Origin: Acidobacteriota bacterium
GTDB taxonomy: Bacteria > Acidobacteriota > Blastocatellia > RBC074
Assembly: GCA_016715865.1 (NCBI GenBank)
Contig: JADJXM010000001.1
Location: 186,001 to 250,000 of the forward strand
Direction: 5' to 3'
DNA length: 64,000 bases
Both the position numbers and the translations under genes were made by a program. The number at the start of each line of letters is the position of its first letter. The first letter of the stretch is position 1. Shown in pieces: positions 1 through 19,038 of this stretch. The notes under the pieces are model-generated. The model saw only the letters and a list, made by a program, of their open reading frames with translations. It was not told the origin of the DNA and did not search any database.

Positions 1-3000
1 AATGCAATTGCCGTTGACGCCGGCGGAAACAGTTATGTCGTCGGAGCGACGACATCGACCAACCTGCCGACTCGAACTCCGATTCAAGCCACCAATCGAG
101 GCAGTCTCGATGCATTCATCGTCAAGTTCAGTCCGACGGGGTCGAATATCGTCTATTCGACATACCTTGGAGGACTGTTCGGAGATTCGGCGCGCGGCGT
201 AGCTGTCAATGTCGCGGGCAGCGCGTTTGTCGTCGGCAACACATTCTCGAACGATTTTCCGGTGCAGTCTCCATTTCAGGCGAACAACCGTGGTGAAGGC
301 GACGCTTTTGTCGTGCGGATCAGTCCGACGGGGACTGCATTGACCTGGGCCAGTTATCTGGGAGGCGCCGGAACGGACGAGGCCTCAGGCGTCGCCGTCG
401 ATGGGGCAAACCATGTCTATCTGACAGGCAATACATCATCTGCTGATTTCAACATCCAAAACGCGCTGCAGGGGATGAACAAGGGCGGACAGGACGCTTT
501 CGTGACGAAGGTCAATTCCGACGGGGCGAGTCTGGCCTGGTCGACATATCTCGGCGGGCAGCGCGCGGATATCAGCAACGGGATCGCGATTGACGGCGCA
601 GGAAACGCGTACATCACGGGTTCGACCACTTCACCGAACTTTCCTCTGCATAACTCATTTCAGCCGGGTTATGGCGGAGGCGATCTGGATGCATTCGTCG
701 CCAAGATAGATGTCACGGGATTGAACCTGGTCTATTCGAGCTATCTGGGCGGAAGCCTGGCGGAAGTAGGCAATGCAATCGCCGTCGATGCGAACGGCAA
801 CTGCTATGTCACCGGGGTGACGGGATCGCCGAACTTTCCAGTCACCAACCCGCTGCAGGCCGAAAATCGCGGTGGCAACGACGCATTCATCATCAAGATC
901 AATTCATCGGGAACGAGTCTGATCTATTCGACATATCTTGGAGGCTCTGGCGATGATCGAGGGTCGGGTATCGCCGTCGACGGTTTCGGGACAGCATATG
1001 TGACGGGCGCAACCGGATCGCCCGATTTCAACATTCAGTTTCCGCTGCTCGGCTATGGTGGAGGCTCAGATGTTTTTGTCGCCAAGATCATCGGTGAAGC
1101 GACGCTCAGCTTTTCACCGGCAACACTCGAGCTGCAGCCGAATTCGACCGGCAACATGACAGTAATGCTCAGCGGTCCGCAGACTATCGACACGATGATC
1201 GCTCTGAGTTCAAACAATCCCGGAGTGGTCCAGGTGCCTCCTGCGGTACTCATTCCGGGCGGTTCTCTGAGCGCAGTATTCACAGTCACAGCATTGCAGA
1301 ACGGCGGCCCGGTCATTATCACGGCTACGTTGCCGGCCGATCAGGGCGGAGCGACCACAACGGCGACGGTGACAGTGGCGGCAACCAGCCGTGTCATTTC
1401 GGCGACTTCGGTTCGTGTCGCCACCGGGGGACTGGTCACGGTTCCGATCGAACTCAACTCCCAGGGAAATGAGAACCGGCTGACTTTCAGTGTCGGCATC
1501 GATCCGTTGTTGCTGATCAACTCCCAGTTCACGCTCGGCAGCGATGCAACCAATGCGACTTTGACGACCAATACCTCGCAGGCCGCTCAAGGGAGGTTCG
1601 GCATCACGATACAGTTGCCGGGCACTCAGGTCTTCCCGGCCGGAAAACGCGAGATTCTGGTGCTTTCGGCGGTCGTCATTTCGGGCAACGAGACGACGAT
1701 GACCGGAGTTGATTTTGTCGATCAGCCTACGCTCAAACGGATTCTGGATGCGACAGGGAATCAGCTGACCGCGGCTTACAGCCAGGGGATCATCACCATC
1801 GCCAGGGGGTATGAGGGCGATGTCGCTCCGCGGCCCAATGGCAGCAATGGCACCGTCACAATCGCGGACTGGGTGCAGACCGGCCGTTTCGTCGCCGGGT
1901 TCGATGCAATCACTGACGCTAACGAATATCAGCGCGCCGATACGGCGCCGCGAGCGACGCTGGGCAACGGTATGATTACCATCTCGGACTGGGTTCAGAC
2001 GGGGCGATATGCCGCCGGACTCGATCCGGTCGTTCCGACCGGCGGACCTGTTCAGGCTCCTCCAGCGGGACTGTCGATCATCGATGGCAGCACGCAATCG
2101 CGCGTCATCCGCGTCCTCGATGCGATCGGTCAACGGGGCCAGCAGATACAGTTAACGATAGAACTGGATGCTCAGGGAGATGAGAACGCCTTCGGATTCA
2201 GCATCCAATTCGATCCGACCCAGATCGGCTATCTTGGCGCATCGCTCGGGCCGGATGCCGCAACTGGAACGATCAACGTCAACAATGCCCAGGCGGGACA
2301 GGGACGCATCGGCATTGCGATCGCCTTTCCGACCGGACAGTCGATCGCGCAAGGCAAGCGCAAGATCGCAACGATTGATCTGGTCATCGCCGCAAACAGC
2401 ACATCCAGCAGCTTCTCGATCGGTTTCGGTGATGCGCCCATCGGGCGTGAGGTGGTCAACGCCAACGCCGATGTGCTGCCGGTGACGTGGCAGGCCGGCA
2501 TGGTGACGGTGCCGGGCATAGTCACCAGCGTTTCAGCGGCGAGCTTCCAGCCATCGGACCTGGCGGCTGAATCGATTGTTGCTGCATTCGGAACTGGAAT
2601 GGCGACAACCATTCAGATCGCCACCACAGTTCCGCTGCCAACAGATATCGCCGGCACGACCGTCAGGGTCGTCGACAGCCTCGGAATGGAACGGCTGGCG
2701 CCGCTCTTCTTCGTTGCACCGAATCAGATCAACTACCAGATGCCTCCGGGGACGGCTTCAGGCGCCGCCGGAGTGATCGTCACCAGCGGCGACGGAACGG
2801 TATCGACGGGCACTGTCAACATCGCGACGATTTCTCCTGCGCTCTTTTCCGCGAATGCCACGGGACAGGGGATAGCGGCGGCAACCGTCCTGCGTGTCAA
2901 GGCTGACGGATCGCAGGTTTTTGAACCCGTGGCGACCTTCGATCCCGGAACCAATCTTCTGGTTCCGGTTCCGATTGATCTCGGGCCGGAAGGCGAACAG

Positions 3001-3237
3001 GTCTTCCTGATCGTCTTCGGAACTGGCTTGAGAGGTCGCTCGAGTCTTGCTGCCGTAAGTTCACAGATCGGTGAGGTCGACGCTGAAACGCTCTACTTCG
3101 GACCACAGAACGATTTCGTCGGTCTCGATCAGGGCAATTTACGCATCCCGCGCAGTCTGGCCATGCGCGGCAATGTTGACGTAGTGATTACTGTCGACGG
3201 CATACCAGCCAATATCGTGACAATCAATATCAAATGA
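1..3237 (+). CDS. SBBP-repeat exported protein with cohesin and dockerin-like modules (5' partial)
   Basis: The frame is open from the first base, so the N-terminus lies outside the window. In order: one partial and five full SBBP beta-propeller repeats (about residues 1-365, motif YSTYLGG...GIAVD..GN.Y.TG), a bacterial Ig-like segment (365-465), a cohesin-like domain (about 465-580), a duplicated dockerin-like calcium-loop segment (about 604-680, paired NG.(V/I)TI.DWVQTGR), a second cohesin-like domain (about 700-835), and a C-terminal domain of the Solibacter TIGR03437 type (from nt 2521, motif ERLAPLFFVAPNQINYQ). The C-terminal domain closely matches that of the next gene. Probably a large exported or surface protein; its ligand is unknown. 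Cohesin and dockerin on one chain could allow self-assembly, which is inference. Confidence 0.85.
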   Translation, partial: NAIAVDAGGNSYVVGATTSTNLPTRTPIQATNRGSLDAFIVKFSPTGSNIVYSTYLGGLFGDSARGVAVNVAGSAFVVGNTFSNDFPVQSPFQANNRGEGDAFVVRISPTGTALTWASYLGGAGTDEASGVAVDGANHVYLTGNTSSADFNIQNALQGMNKGGQDAFVTKVNSDGASLAWSTYLGGQRADISNGIAIDGAGNAYITGSTTSPNFPLHNSFQPGYGGGDLDAFVAKIDVTGLNLVYSSYLGGSLAEVGNAIAVDANGNCYVTGVTGSPNFPVTNPLQAENRGGNDAFIIKINSSGTSLIYSTYLGGSGDDRGSGIAVDGFGTAYVTGATGSPDFNIQFPLLGYGGGSDVFVAKIIGEATLSFSPATLELQPNSTGNMTVMLSGPQTIDTMIALSSNNPGVVQVPPAVLIPGGSLSAVFTVTALQNGGPVIITATLPADQGGATTTATVTVAATSRVISATSVRVATGGLVTVPIELNSQGNENRLTFSVGIDPLLLINSQFTLGSDATNATLTTNTSQAAQGRFGITIQLPGTQVFPAGKREILVLSAVVISGNETTMTGVDFVDQPTLKRILDATGNQLTAAYSQGIITIARGYEGDVAPRPNGSNGTVTIADWVQTGRFVAGFDAITDANEYQRADTAPRATLGNGMITISDWVQTGRYAAGLDPVVPTGGPVQAPPAGLSIIDGSTQSRVIRVLDAIGQRGQQIQLTIELDAQGDENAFGFSIQFDPTQIGYLGASLGPDAATGTINVNNAQAGQGRIGIAIAFPTGQSIAQGKRKIATIDLVIAANSTSSSFSIGFGDAPIGREVVNANADVLPVTWQAGMVTVPGIVTSVSAASFQPSDLAAESIVAAFGTGMATTIQIATTVPLPTDIAGTTVRVVDSLGMERLAPLFFVAPNQINYQMPPGTASGAAGVIVTSGDGTVSTGTVNIATISPALFSANATGQGIAAATVLRVKADGSQVFEPVATFDPGTNLLVPVPIDLGPEGEQVFLIVFGTGLRGRSSLAAVSSQIGEVDAETLYFGPQNDFVGLDQGNLRIPRSLAMRGNVDVVITVDGIPANIVTINIK

Positions 3238-3243
3238 TGAATT

Positions 3244-3335
3244 ATGAATTCTCATTTTTCACCACCGAGGCACAGAGGACACAGAGGCAGACAGTGGCTT
3301 TCTCTTTGCCTCGGTGGTGAAAAATGAGGATTCAT
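3244..3335. repeat. Inverted repeat of GAGGCACA-type 9-mers
   Basis: Arms 3244-3272 and 3307-3335 are complementary at 28 of 29 positions. The left side continues into direct 9-bp units (CACAGAGGA type). The element fills the gap between the two SBBP genes. Its right arm contains an in-frame ATG at 3324 that would otherwise look like the next gene's start. It could act as a transcriptional attenuator between the two genes. Confidence 0.85.
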
Positions 3336-3365
3336 TCTTCATCGACCTCTTCATCTTTTATCGAA

Positions 3366-7607
<4,242 letters not shown>

Positions 7608-7631
7608 TGCGTGCAAATTGATTTAACAAGG

Positions 7632-7736
<105 letters not shown>

Positions 7737-7854
7737 ATTTTCTATACTACTGATCCCGTTCAACCTGGAGGTCGGCGTTCCGGCTGGAAATATCCTGTCA
7801 ATCCTGTAGAATCACCACCATCGAAATCAGAACTTCTTTCGCCGGAGGTCCCAC

Positions 7855-10800
7855 GTGAAGCGAAGGCTGCAGTTTTTTATTCTTTGTCTGACGATTGTCC
7901 TGGCATCTCTTGGGATAGCAATCCCACGAGTTACAGCCGATGAGAAGAAGGCCGGGCAGATCGATTTCAACCGCGAGATCCGTCCGATCCTATCGGACAA
8001 TTGTTTCACCTGTCATGGGCCTGACGACAAACAGCGCATGGCCGGACTTCGTCTGGACACCAAAGCAGGAGCCTTTATCAAGGCCGGCGTGATCGTGCCC
8101 GGCGATTCAGCCAAATCGCGTCTGATCAAACGCGTCACGTCGAAAGATCCGAACACCGTCATGCCTCCGCCGGAATCCGGGCACAAGCTGACCGAAAAGC
8201 AGATTGCGCTGCTCAGGCAATGGATCGATGAAGGGGCACGGTGGCAGGAGCATTGGGCCTTCGTCGCTCCGAAGAGGCCTCAGGCGCCGGTTCTTAAAAA
8301 CGGACCCGGAAGTGGAAATCCGATCGACAATTTCATCTTCGCAAGGCTTGAGAGAGAAGGCTTGAAGCCGTCGCCCGAGGCCGACAAAGCGACGCTCGCA
8401 CGACGGCTCTATCTCGATCTTACTGGACTGCCACCGACGACAGTCGATCTCGACGTCTTTCTCGCCGATCGATCGCCCGATGCGTATGAGAAGCTGGTCG
8501 ATAAACTGCTCGCTTCGCCGCACTATGGCGAGCGGATGGCTCTCATGTGGCTCGATCTGGCAAGATATGCCGATTCGCACGGCTATCACATCGACAGTCA
8601 TCGCGATATGTGGCCATGGCGCGACTGGGTCATCCGCGCGTTCAACAGCAACAAGCCGTACGATCAGTTCACAGTCGAACAACTGGCCGGAGATCTGCTC
8701 CCTTCAGCCACCGATGACCAGAAGATCGCTTCCGGGTTCAATCGCAACCACATGATCAATTTCGAAGGCGGAGCGATCCCCGAGGAGTATCTCAGTGAAT
8801 ACATCGTCGATCGTGTCGAAACGACGGCCACCACGTTTCTGGGGATGACGATGGGATGCGCACGCTGTCATAATCATAAATACGATCCGGTTTCTCAGCG
8901 CGAGTTCTACCGCTTTTATGCCTTCTTCAATAATGTGAACGAGGTCGGACTGGACGGTCGTGTCGGGAATGCACGCCCCTTCCTTTCGCTGCCGACCGAA
9001 GCACAGTCCCGCAGACAGGCGGAGTTGAAAGTCGCGATCAATTCGCTTCAAGACGCCCTCGATGACAAGCAGATCAAGCCCCTGATCGAAGAGTGGGAGA
9101 GACCTCTTCGAACCGTCCGTCCGTCATCCCGGACCGCGAATTTACTGGCGCATTACGAGATGGACGGCGGGCTGGCAGACACTTCCGGTAACTACCTTCA
9201 TGCCCGTCCAGCCAGGGGTGAGCCGTCGTTCGGCGAAGGCCAGATCGACAAGGCAATCAATCTGGACGGCCAGACTGAGCTGGATTTCGGCAGGGCCGGA
9301 CGATTCGACAGAGATCGGAAGTTCACCCTGTCGGCCTGGTTGCGTCCGGGAATCGGCAAAGTCGGAAATTATATTTTTCAGAAGATCGAGGATGAAGAGA
9401 CGCGACGGGGCTGGGAACTATATTTCGATGAGACACAATTATTCGATATTCAACGATGGGCTGCGCCGCTGACAGTGCGGCTGACATCGGACTGGCCTGA
9501 GAATTCAATTCAGGTTCGAACGCGCGAACTCTTTTACAACGGCCAGTGGAAGCATCTGGCGATCGTCTATGACGGATCGGGCAAGGCTTCGGGTTTGAAG
9601 GTCTACCTCAACGGCAGGCAGACCGAGGTCGAAATCCTGAAGGACGGTCTGACAGGCGGCACCGGCACCGATGCTTCACTTGTGCTCGGCGGCAAAGAGA
9701 CCGGGCGCGCTTACAGCGGGGCTGTCGACGATTTCAGGTTATACGATTCCGCAGTTTCGAATGATGAGATCAGGCACCTGGCAATCGATTACACCATTCA
9801 TACCGTCGTCTCGATCAATCCGGAAAAGAGGTCAAAGGATCAGACGGCGCGGGTCAGGGAGCATTACCTGACCGAGATCGCGCCGGCATCGGTGCAAGCG
9901 CAATATGCCGATCTGATCAGGTTGCGCAAAGAGCAGGAGGACCTGAATAAATCAGTCCTCAACGTCATGGTTATGTCCGATATGGCAGTGCCCAGAGAGA
10001 CCTTTCTGCTGGAACGCGGCGATTATCGTAACAAAGGTGAGAAGGTCACGCCCGGAGTGCCGGCCGTCCTGCTTCCGCTGCCTGCCTCGCCTGAAGGGAA
10101 GAACCCGAACAGGCTGACCCTGGCAAAATGGCTGGTCGATCCGAATCACCCACTGACGGCGCGCGTGGCGGTCAACCGGTTCTGGCAACTCTATTTCGGC
10201 CACGGCATCGTCAAGACATCCGAGGATTTCGGTTCTCAGGGTGAGCCGCCGGTTCATGTCGAACTGCTGGACTGGCTGGCGACAGAGTTCATCCGCACCG
10301 GATGGGATGTCAAAGCGCTTCAAAAACTGATCGTCACGTCAGCCACCTACCGGCAATCTTCCAGGGCGACTCGCGCACTGATCGAGAAAGATCCCGAAAA
10401 CAGGCTGCTTGCGCGCGGGCCGCGGTTCAGGCTTCAGGCTGAACTGGTTCGCGATAATGCGCTTGCGGTGAGCGGTTTGTTCGTCCCGAAGATCGGAGGA
10501 CCGAGCGTGCTGCCATACCAGACGCCGGGTTTATGGGAGGAACTGGCTTTCGGAGACGGATTCTCGATGCAGACCTACGTTCAGGGGCACGGTGAAGATC
10601 TCTACCGGCGCAGCATGTACACGTTCTGGAAGCGAACAGTACCGCCGGCGTCCCTCTCGACCTTCGATGCACCCGACAGGGAGAAATGCGTGGCGCGCCG
10701 TGCGGTGACCAACACGCCGTTGCAGGCTCTCGTTCTGATGAACGACCCGACCTATATCGAGGCTGCTCGATCACTTGCTCTGCGGGCATTTGCCTCAGGC

Positions 10801-11061
10801 GGTCGAAATCCGAATGACCGCATCGACTTCGCTTTCCGTCAGGCCACCGGACGCCATCCGTCGAGGCAGGAGGTCTCGATTCTTCGGTCATTGCTCAATC
10901 AGCAGTTGGCTGTATTTAAGAAGGACCCCGAGGGCGCCCGGAAATTGCTCGCCGTCGGAGAATCGACATTCAGCGACAAGATTCCGAAGCAGGAGCTGGC
11001 TGCATGGACCATGGTCGCCAGCGCCATCCTCAATCTGGATGAGACTGTCACCAGGGAGTAG
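7855..11061 (+). CDS. DUF1549/DUF1553 protein with N-terminal cytochrome-c-like domain and LamG insert
   Basis: 1068 residues. GTG start, chosen because GGAGGT lies 5 nt upstream and a signal peptide follows directly. N-terminal planctomycete-type cytochrome domain with haem motif C50-F-T-C53-H54; DUF1549 (about 155-365) with a second C335-x-x-C338-H339; a concanavalin/LamG-like region (about 430-646); DUF1553 (about 750-965, NRLTLAKWLVDP, VAVNRFWQLYFG). Such proteins are usually encoded beside DUF1501 proteins and are thought to be exported; their reaction is not established. Here the DUF1501 gene follows two genes on, with an AlkD-like gene between. Confidence 0.92.
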   Translation: MKRRLQFFILCLTIVLASLGIAIPRVTADEKKAGQIDFNREIRPILSDNCFTCHGPDDKQRMAGLRLDTKAGAFIKAGVIVPGDSAKSRLIKRVTSKDPNTVMPPPESGHKLTEKQIALLRQWIDEGARWQEHWAFVAPKRPQAPVLKNGPGSGNPIDNFIFARLEREGLKPSPEADKATLARRLYLDLTGLPPTTVDLDVFLADRSPDAYEKLVDKLLASPHYGERMALMWLDLARYADSHGYHIDSHRDMWPWRDWVIRAFNSNKPYDQFTVEQLAGDLLPSATDDQKIASGFNRNHMINFEGGAIPEEYLSEYIVDRVETTATTFLGMTMGCARCHNHKYDPVSQREFYRFYAFFNNVNEVGLDGRVGNARPFLSLPTEAQSRRQAELKVAINSLQDALDDKQIKPLIEEWERPLRTVRPSSRTANLLAHYEMDGGLADTSGNYLHARPARGEPSFGEGQIDKAINLDGQTELDFGRAGRFDRDRKFTLSAWLRPGIGKVGNYIFQKIEDEETRRGWELYFDETQLFDIQRWAAPLTVRLTSDWPENSIQVRTRELFYNGQWKHLAIVYDGSGKASGLKVYLNGRQTEVEILKDGLTGGTGTDASLVLGGKETGRAYSGAVDDFRLYDSAVSNDEIRHLAIDYTIHTVVSINPEKRSKDQTARVREHYLTEIAPASVQAQYADLIRLRKEQEDLNKSVLNVMVMSDMAVPRETFLLERGDYRNKGEKVTPGVPAVLLPLPASPEGKNPNRLTLAKWLVDPNHPLTARVAVNRFWQLYFGHGIVKTSEDFGSQGEPPVHVELLDWLATEFIRTGWDVKALQKLIVTSATYRQSSRATRALIEKDPENRLLARGPRFRLQAELVRDNALAVSGLFVPKIGGPSVLPYQTPGLWEELAFGDGFSMQTYVQGHGEDLYRRSMYTFWKRTVPPASLSTFDAPDREKCVARRAVTNTPLQALVLMNDPTYIEAARSLALRAFASGGRNPNDRIDFAFRQATGRHPSRQEVSILRSLLNQQLAVFKKDPEGARKLLAVGESTFSDKIPKQELAAWTMVASAILNLDETVTRE

Positions 11062-11064
11062 CAT

Positions 11065-11754
11065 ATGGATTTTCAAACAGTCATGCGAGAGCTGGAATCA
11101 CTGGGAACCGCACAAAACCGCAAAGTCTATTCGCGTCACGGCGTGAGCGAAAATATGTTCGGCGTCAGTTACGCCGATCTCTACAAGCTGCAAAAGAAGA
11201 TCAAGGTTGATCACGAACTGGCCATGCAGCTCTGGGAAATCGGCAATCACGATGCCCGGGTGCTGGCTACACTCATTGCCGATCCATTGAAGATGACCGA
11301 CAAACTGGCGGAATCCTGGATGAAGGAAGTCAACAACTATGTGCTCATGGAGATGCTCACGAAATTCCTGGCCAAAACACCGCTTGCGCTGAAGAAGGCA
11401 GAAAAATGGCACAAGGCGAAGGTGGAATGGATCAGCTCGGCCGGATGGGCCCTGCTCGCGCAGCTCGCATTGAGTGACAAATCCCGGCCCGACGATTATT
11501 TCGAACCCTTGCTGGACCAGATCGAACAGACCATTCACACCAGCAAGAACCGCGTCCGTTACGAGATGAACGGAGCGCTGATCGCCATCGGCCTGCGAAA
11601 CGATAAGCTCGAAAAACGCGCTCTTGCCGTAGCTAAAAGCATTGGCAAGGTCGAGGTCGACCACGGGCAGACTGGCTGCAAGACGCCTGACGCCGCCGAA
11701 TATATCCGCAAGGCGCAGGCTTACAGGCATAAGAAGAAGGCAGCAAAAGCGTAA
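11065..11754 (+). CDS. DNA alkylation repair (AlkD-like) HEAT-repeat protein
   Basis: 229 residues, starting 3 nt after the preceding stop codon, so almost certainly co-transcribed. The sequence matches the DNA-alkylation-repair family built of HEAT-like helical repeats (LWEIGNHDARVLATLIAD, EVNNYVLMEML, WISSAGWALLAQLA). AlkD enzymes remove alkylated purines without base flipping. Many family members have not been tested, so glycosylase activity is inferred only. The position between DUF1549/DUF1553 and DUF1501 genes is unusual. The C-terminus is Lys-rich (HKKKAAKA), consistent with nucleic-acid binding. Confidence 0.82.
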   Translation: MDFQTVMRELESLGTAQNRKVYSRHGVSENMFGVSYADLYKLQKKIKVDHELAMQLWEIGNHDARVLATLIADPLKMTDKLAESWMKEVNNYVLMEMLTKFLAKTPLALKKAEKWHKAKVEWISSAGWALLAQLALSDKSRPDDYFEPLLDQIEQTIHTSKNRVRYEMNGALIAIGLRNDKLEKRALAVAKSIGKVEVDHGQTGCKTPDAAEYIRKAQAYRHKKKAAKA

Positions 11755-11782
11755 AAGATGTGATGATGATATTGAGGTGGAA

Positions 11783-13276
<1,494 letters not shown>

Positions 13277-13278
13277 GT

Positions 13279-13884
13279 TTACTCACCAAGCACTTTTCGG
13301 ACGCTCGCATCGCGGCTGCTGCCGATCATGCGGGCGATATCCTCGATCTGTTTGCGCTCAGTCTCGGAGACCTTGTGGAATCCCATAAAACCGCCCGAAA
13401 CCCTCGCGATCTGGGTGCAATATTCGACCAGATCGTGACGCGTCACATCGCGTTTATCATCCGGAAGCGCCTCGAGAAGAATCCTGATCGCACGCAGCGA
13501 ATCCTTGAAGAGTTCTTCAGCCGGCCGTTCGTCCAGCCATATCGTCAGTTGTTTGTATGCTTCGGTGTCGGGCGTCACCCCACGCGCGGCCGCAATATCG
13601 ATGATCGCCTTGCGTTCATCCAGAGATACTCCGTCCTCGGCCCAGGCGATCTGGACCAGCGGAACCAGATGCAGAAGGCGAATGGTCGTATCCTTGTAGC
13701 CGAGATCCTGCAGGGCTTCGATTACTTCCTGATCGATGTCACCCTGACCGGAGCTCATTTTCTGAAGTTCCTGCTCCATCGCCATCCGCTGGCGTATCTT
13801 TTCGATGAGTATCACTTCCTGCTTGCGGAAGTATTCATCTTCGAGACCCCGTTCCCGTTCAGCGAAAATGTTCTTGTCCGGCAT
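13279..13884 (-). CDS. TerB-like alpha-helical protein
   Basis: 201 residues, convergent with the DUF1501 gene, with only 2 bp between the stop codons. AAGGAG sits at good spacing upstream of its ATG. The N-terminal third is charged and coiled-coil-like. The segment around residues 70-115 (LLHLVPLVQIAWAEDGVSLD, then ERKAIIDIAAARGV) resembles the TerB fold, with acidic residues in the position of a metal site. No transmembrane segment. Function unknown; the TerB assignment rests on motif resemblance only. Confidence 0.75.
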   Translation of the reverse strand: MPDKNIFAERERGLEDEYFRKQEVILIEKIRQRMAMEQELQKMSSGQGDIDQEVIEALQDLGYKDTTIRLLHLVPLVQIAWAEDGVSLDERKAIIDIAAARGVTPDTEAYKQLTIWLDERPAEELFKDSLRAIRILLEALPDDKRDVTRHDLVEYCTQIARVSGGFMGFHKVSETERKQIEDIARMIGSSRDASVRKVLGE

Positions 13885-14000
13885 GTCAACTCCTTGAGAT
13901 TAATTCCGAAAATATGAATTCAGATTTAAGCCATTTTCTCATAAGATTGACCCGAGCACGAGATCGAAATCTTATGTGTTCACGCTGCAATTTGATATGA

Positions 14001-14112
<112 letters not shown>

Positions 14113-14160
14113 TATGAGATATATGCCATTCAGGCAGACGATACAAAAAGGAGAATTTCA

Positions 14161-15000
14161 ATGTTTCACAGTGCCATTCCACTCATTTTGAGATTAAAAC
14201 TGGTGATCCTGATCTCATTACTTGTTATTCCATTTGCGGCTTGCGGCAAATCTGAACAGCCGACATCAACCGGTAATACAACGGGCGGCGACACAACGGG
14301 TTCGACCGCCTCGACTTCCTCCTCTGTGACGGAGGGCGGTGGTGAGTTCGAGGGAATCATTACCATGATGATGAACACCGAAGACCAGAAAGGAATGGAG
14401 ATGGTCTATTCCCTCAAAGGAACACGTACTCGCATCGAGACGAAACTTCCCGGCATGCCGGAAGGACAGGGAGTGATGCTGATGGATCTGGAGGGTGGAA
14501 AAATGATGACGCTCATACCTGCCCGGAAAATGTTCATGACGATGGATCTCAAGGGGGCGGCTGAAGATATGAAGGAAGTTGATCGGGGTCAGGATGATGC
14601 CAGGTTTCCCAAACTCACACCCACCGGAAAACAGGAGACGATCGCCGGCTACACCTGCGAACACTGGTTGATGGGTGACAAACAGGACATCGACATGTGC
14701 GTGGCGAAGGGGCTCGGATACTTCGGCATGGGAGGCCAGACGGGAGGCGATGCCGGTTCGTTCAAGAATCTGGTCTTCAATCCCAGGCTTCTGGCCGAGG
14801 CGGCGGCACATCCGGAATGGGTGAGGTTTCTCAAAGGCGGCGCTTTCCCTCTCAAAATCACCATGACGGAAGAAGGCAAGGCAAATATGACGATGGAAGT
14901 CACGAAGGTCGAGCGGAAGTCGCTTGACGATTCGCTCTTCAATATTCCGCAGGGTTATAAGGAGTTCAATATGCAGGATATGATGCGAGGCAAAAGATAA
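14161..15000 (+). CDS. Lipoprotein, DUF4412-like
   Basis: 279 residues with AAAGGAG upstream of ATG. Signal peptide with lipobox F-A-A-C28, then a Thr/Ser/Gly-rich linker (about 30-60) and a globular domain resembling DUF4412 (MVYSLKGTRTRIET, VMLMDLEGGKMMTLIP, about 65-270). Methionine is unusually common throughout. Expected to be anchored to a membrane facing the periplasm. Its role is unknown. It is probably a single-gene unit, since a promoter for alaS follows. Confidence 0.8.
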   Translation: MFHSAIPLILRLKLVILISLLVIPFAACGKSEQPTSTGNTTGGDTTGSTASTSSSVTEGGGEFEGIITMMMNTEDQKGMEMVYSLKGTRTRIETKLPGMPEGQGVMLMDLEGGKMMTLIPARKMFMTMDLKGAAEDMKEVDRGQDDARFPKLTPTGKQETIAGYTCEHWLMGDKQDIDMCVAKGLGYFGMGGQTGGDAGSFKNLVFNPRLLAEAAAHPEWVRFLKGGAFPLKITMTEEGKANMTMEVTKVERKSLDDSLFNIPQGYKEFNMQDMMRGKR

Positions 15001-15049
15001 TCCTGTCTTTACATGGATGATTATTGAATCAGCCGGGAGAACGCTAAAT

Positions 15050-15078
15050 TTGACAATCGCAATGGCTCCCGGTACATT
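15050..15078 (+). promoter_or_regulatory. Sigma70-type promoter for alaS
   Basis: TTGACA (15050-15055), 17-nt spacer, TACATT (15073-15078), about 77 nt upstream of the alaS start. The -35 box is perfect and the -10 box matches four of six positions. Confidence 0.6.
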
Positions 15079-15155
15079 TCAGGTTTGCACTTTTTGATCC
15101 GAAATGCCATGAGACCAACTTGCTCCGACCGAATAAAGGACGGATAGTTACAGAT

Positions 15156-17834
<2,679 letters not shown>

Positions 17835-17842
17835 AACACTTT

Positions 17843-18946
<1,104 letters not shown>

Positions 18947-18951
18947 TGAAG

Positions 18952-19032
18952 AAGTTGAATCGCAAAGCCCGCAAAGATGGCAAGAGAAGATTTTATTTCT
19001 TTGCCATCTTTGCGGGCTTTGCGATTCAACTT
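18952..19032. repeat. Inverted repeat of CGCAAAG 9-mers, terminator-like
   Basis: Arms 18952-18983 and 19001-19032 pair perfectly over 32 bp around a 17-nt AT-rich loop. The arms contain direct 9-bp units (CGCAAAGCC, CGCAAAGAT). It sits between the permease stop and the next gene, six nt before the latter's start. It lacks a separate U-run. Confidence 0.88.
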
Positions 19033-19038
19033 TAGACG

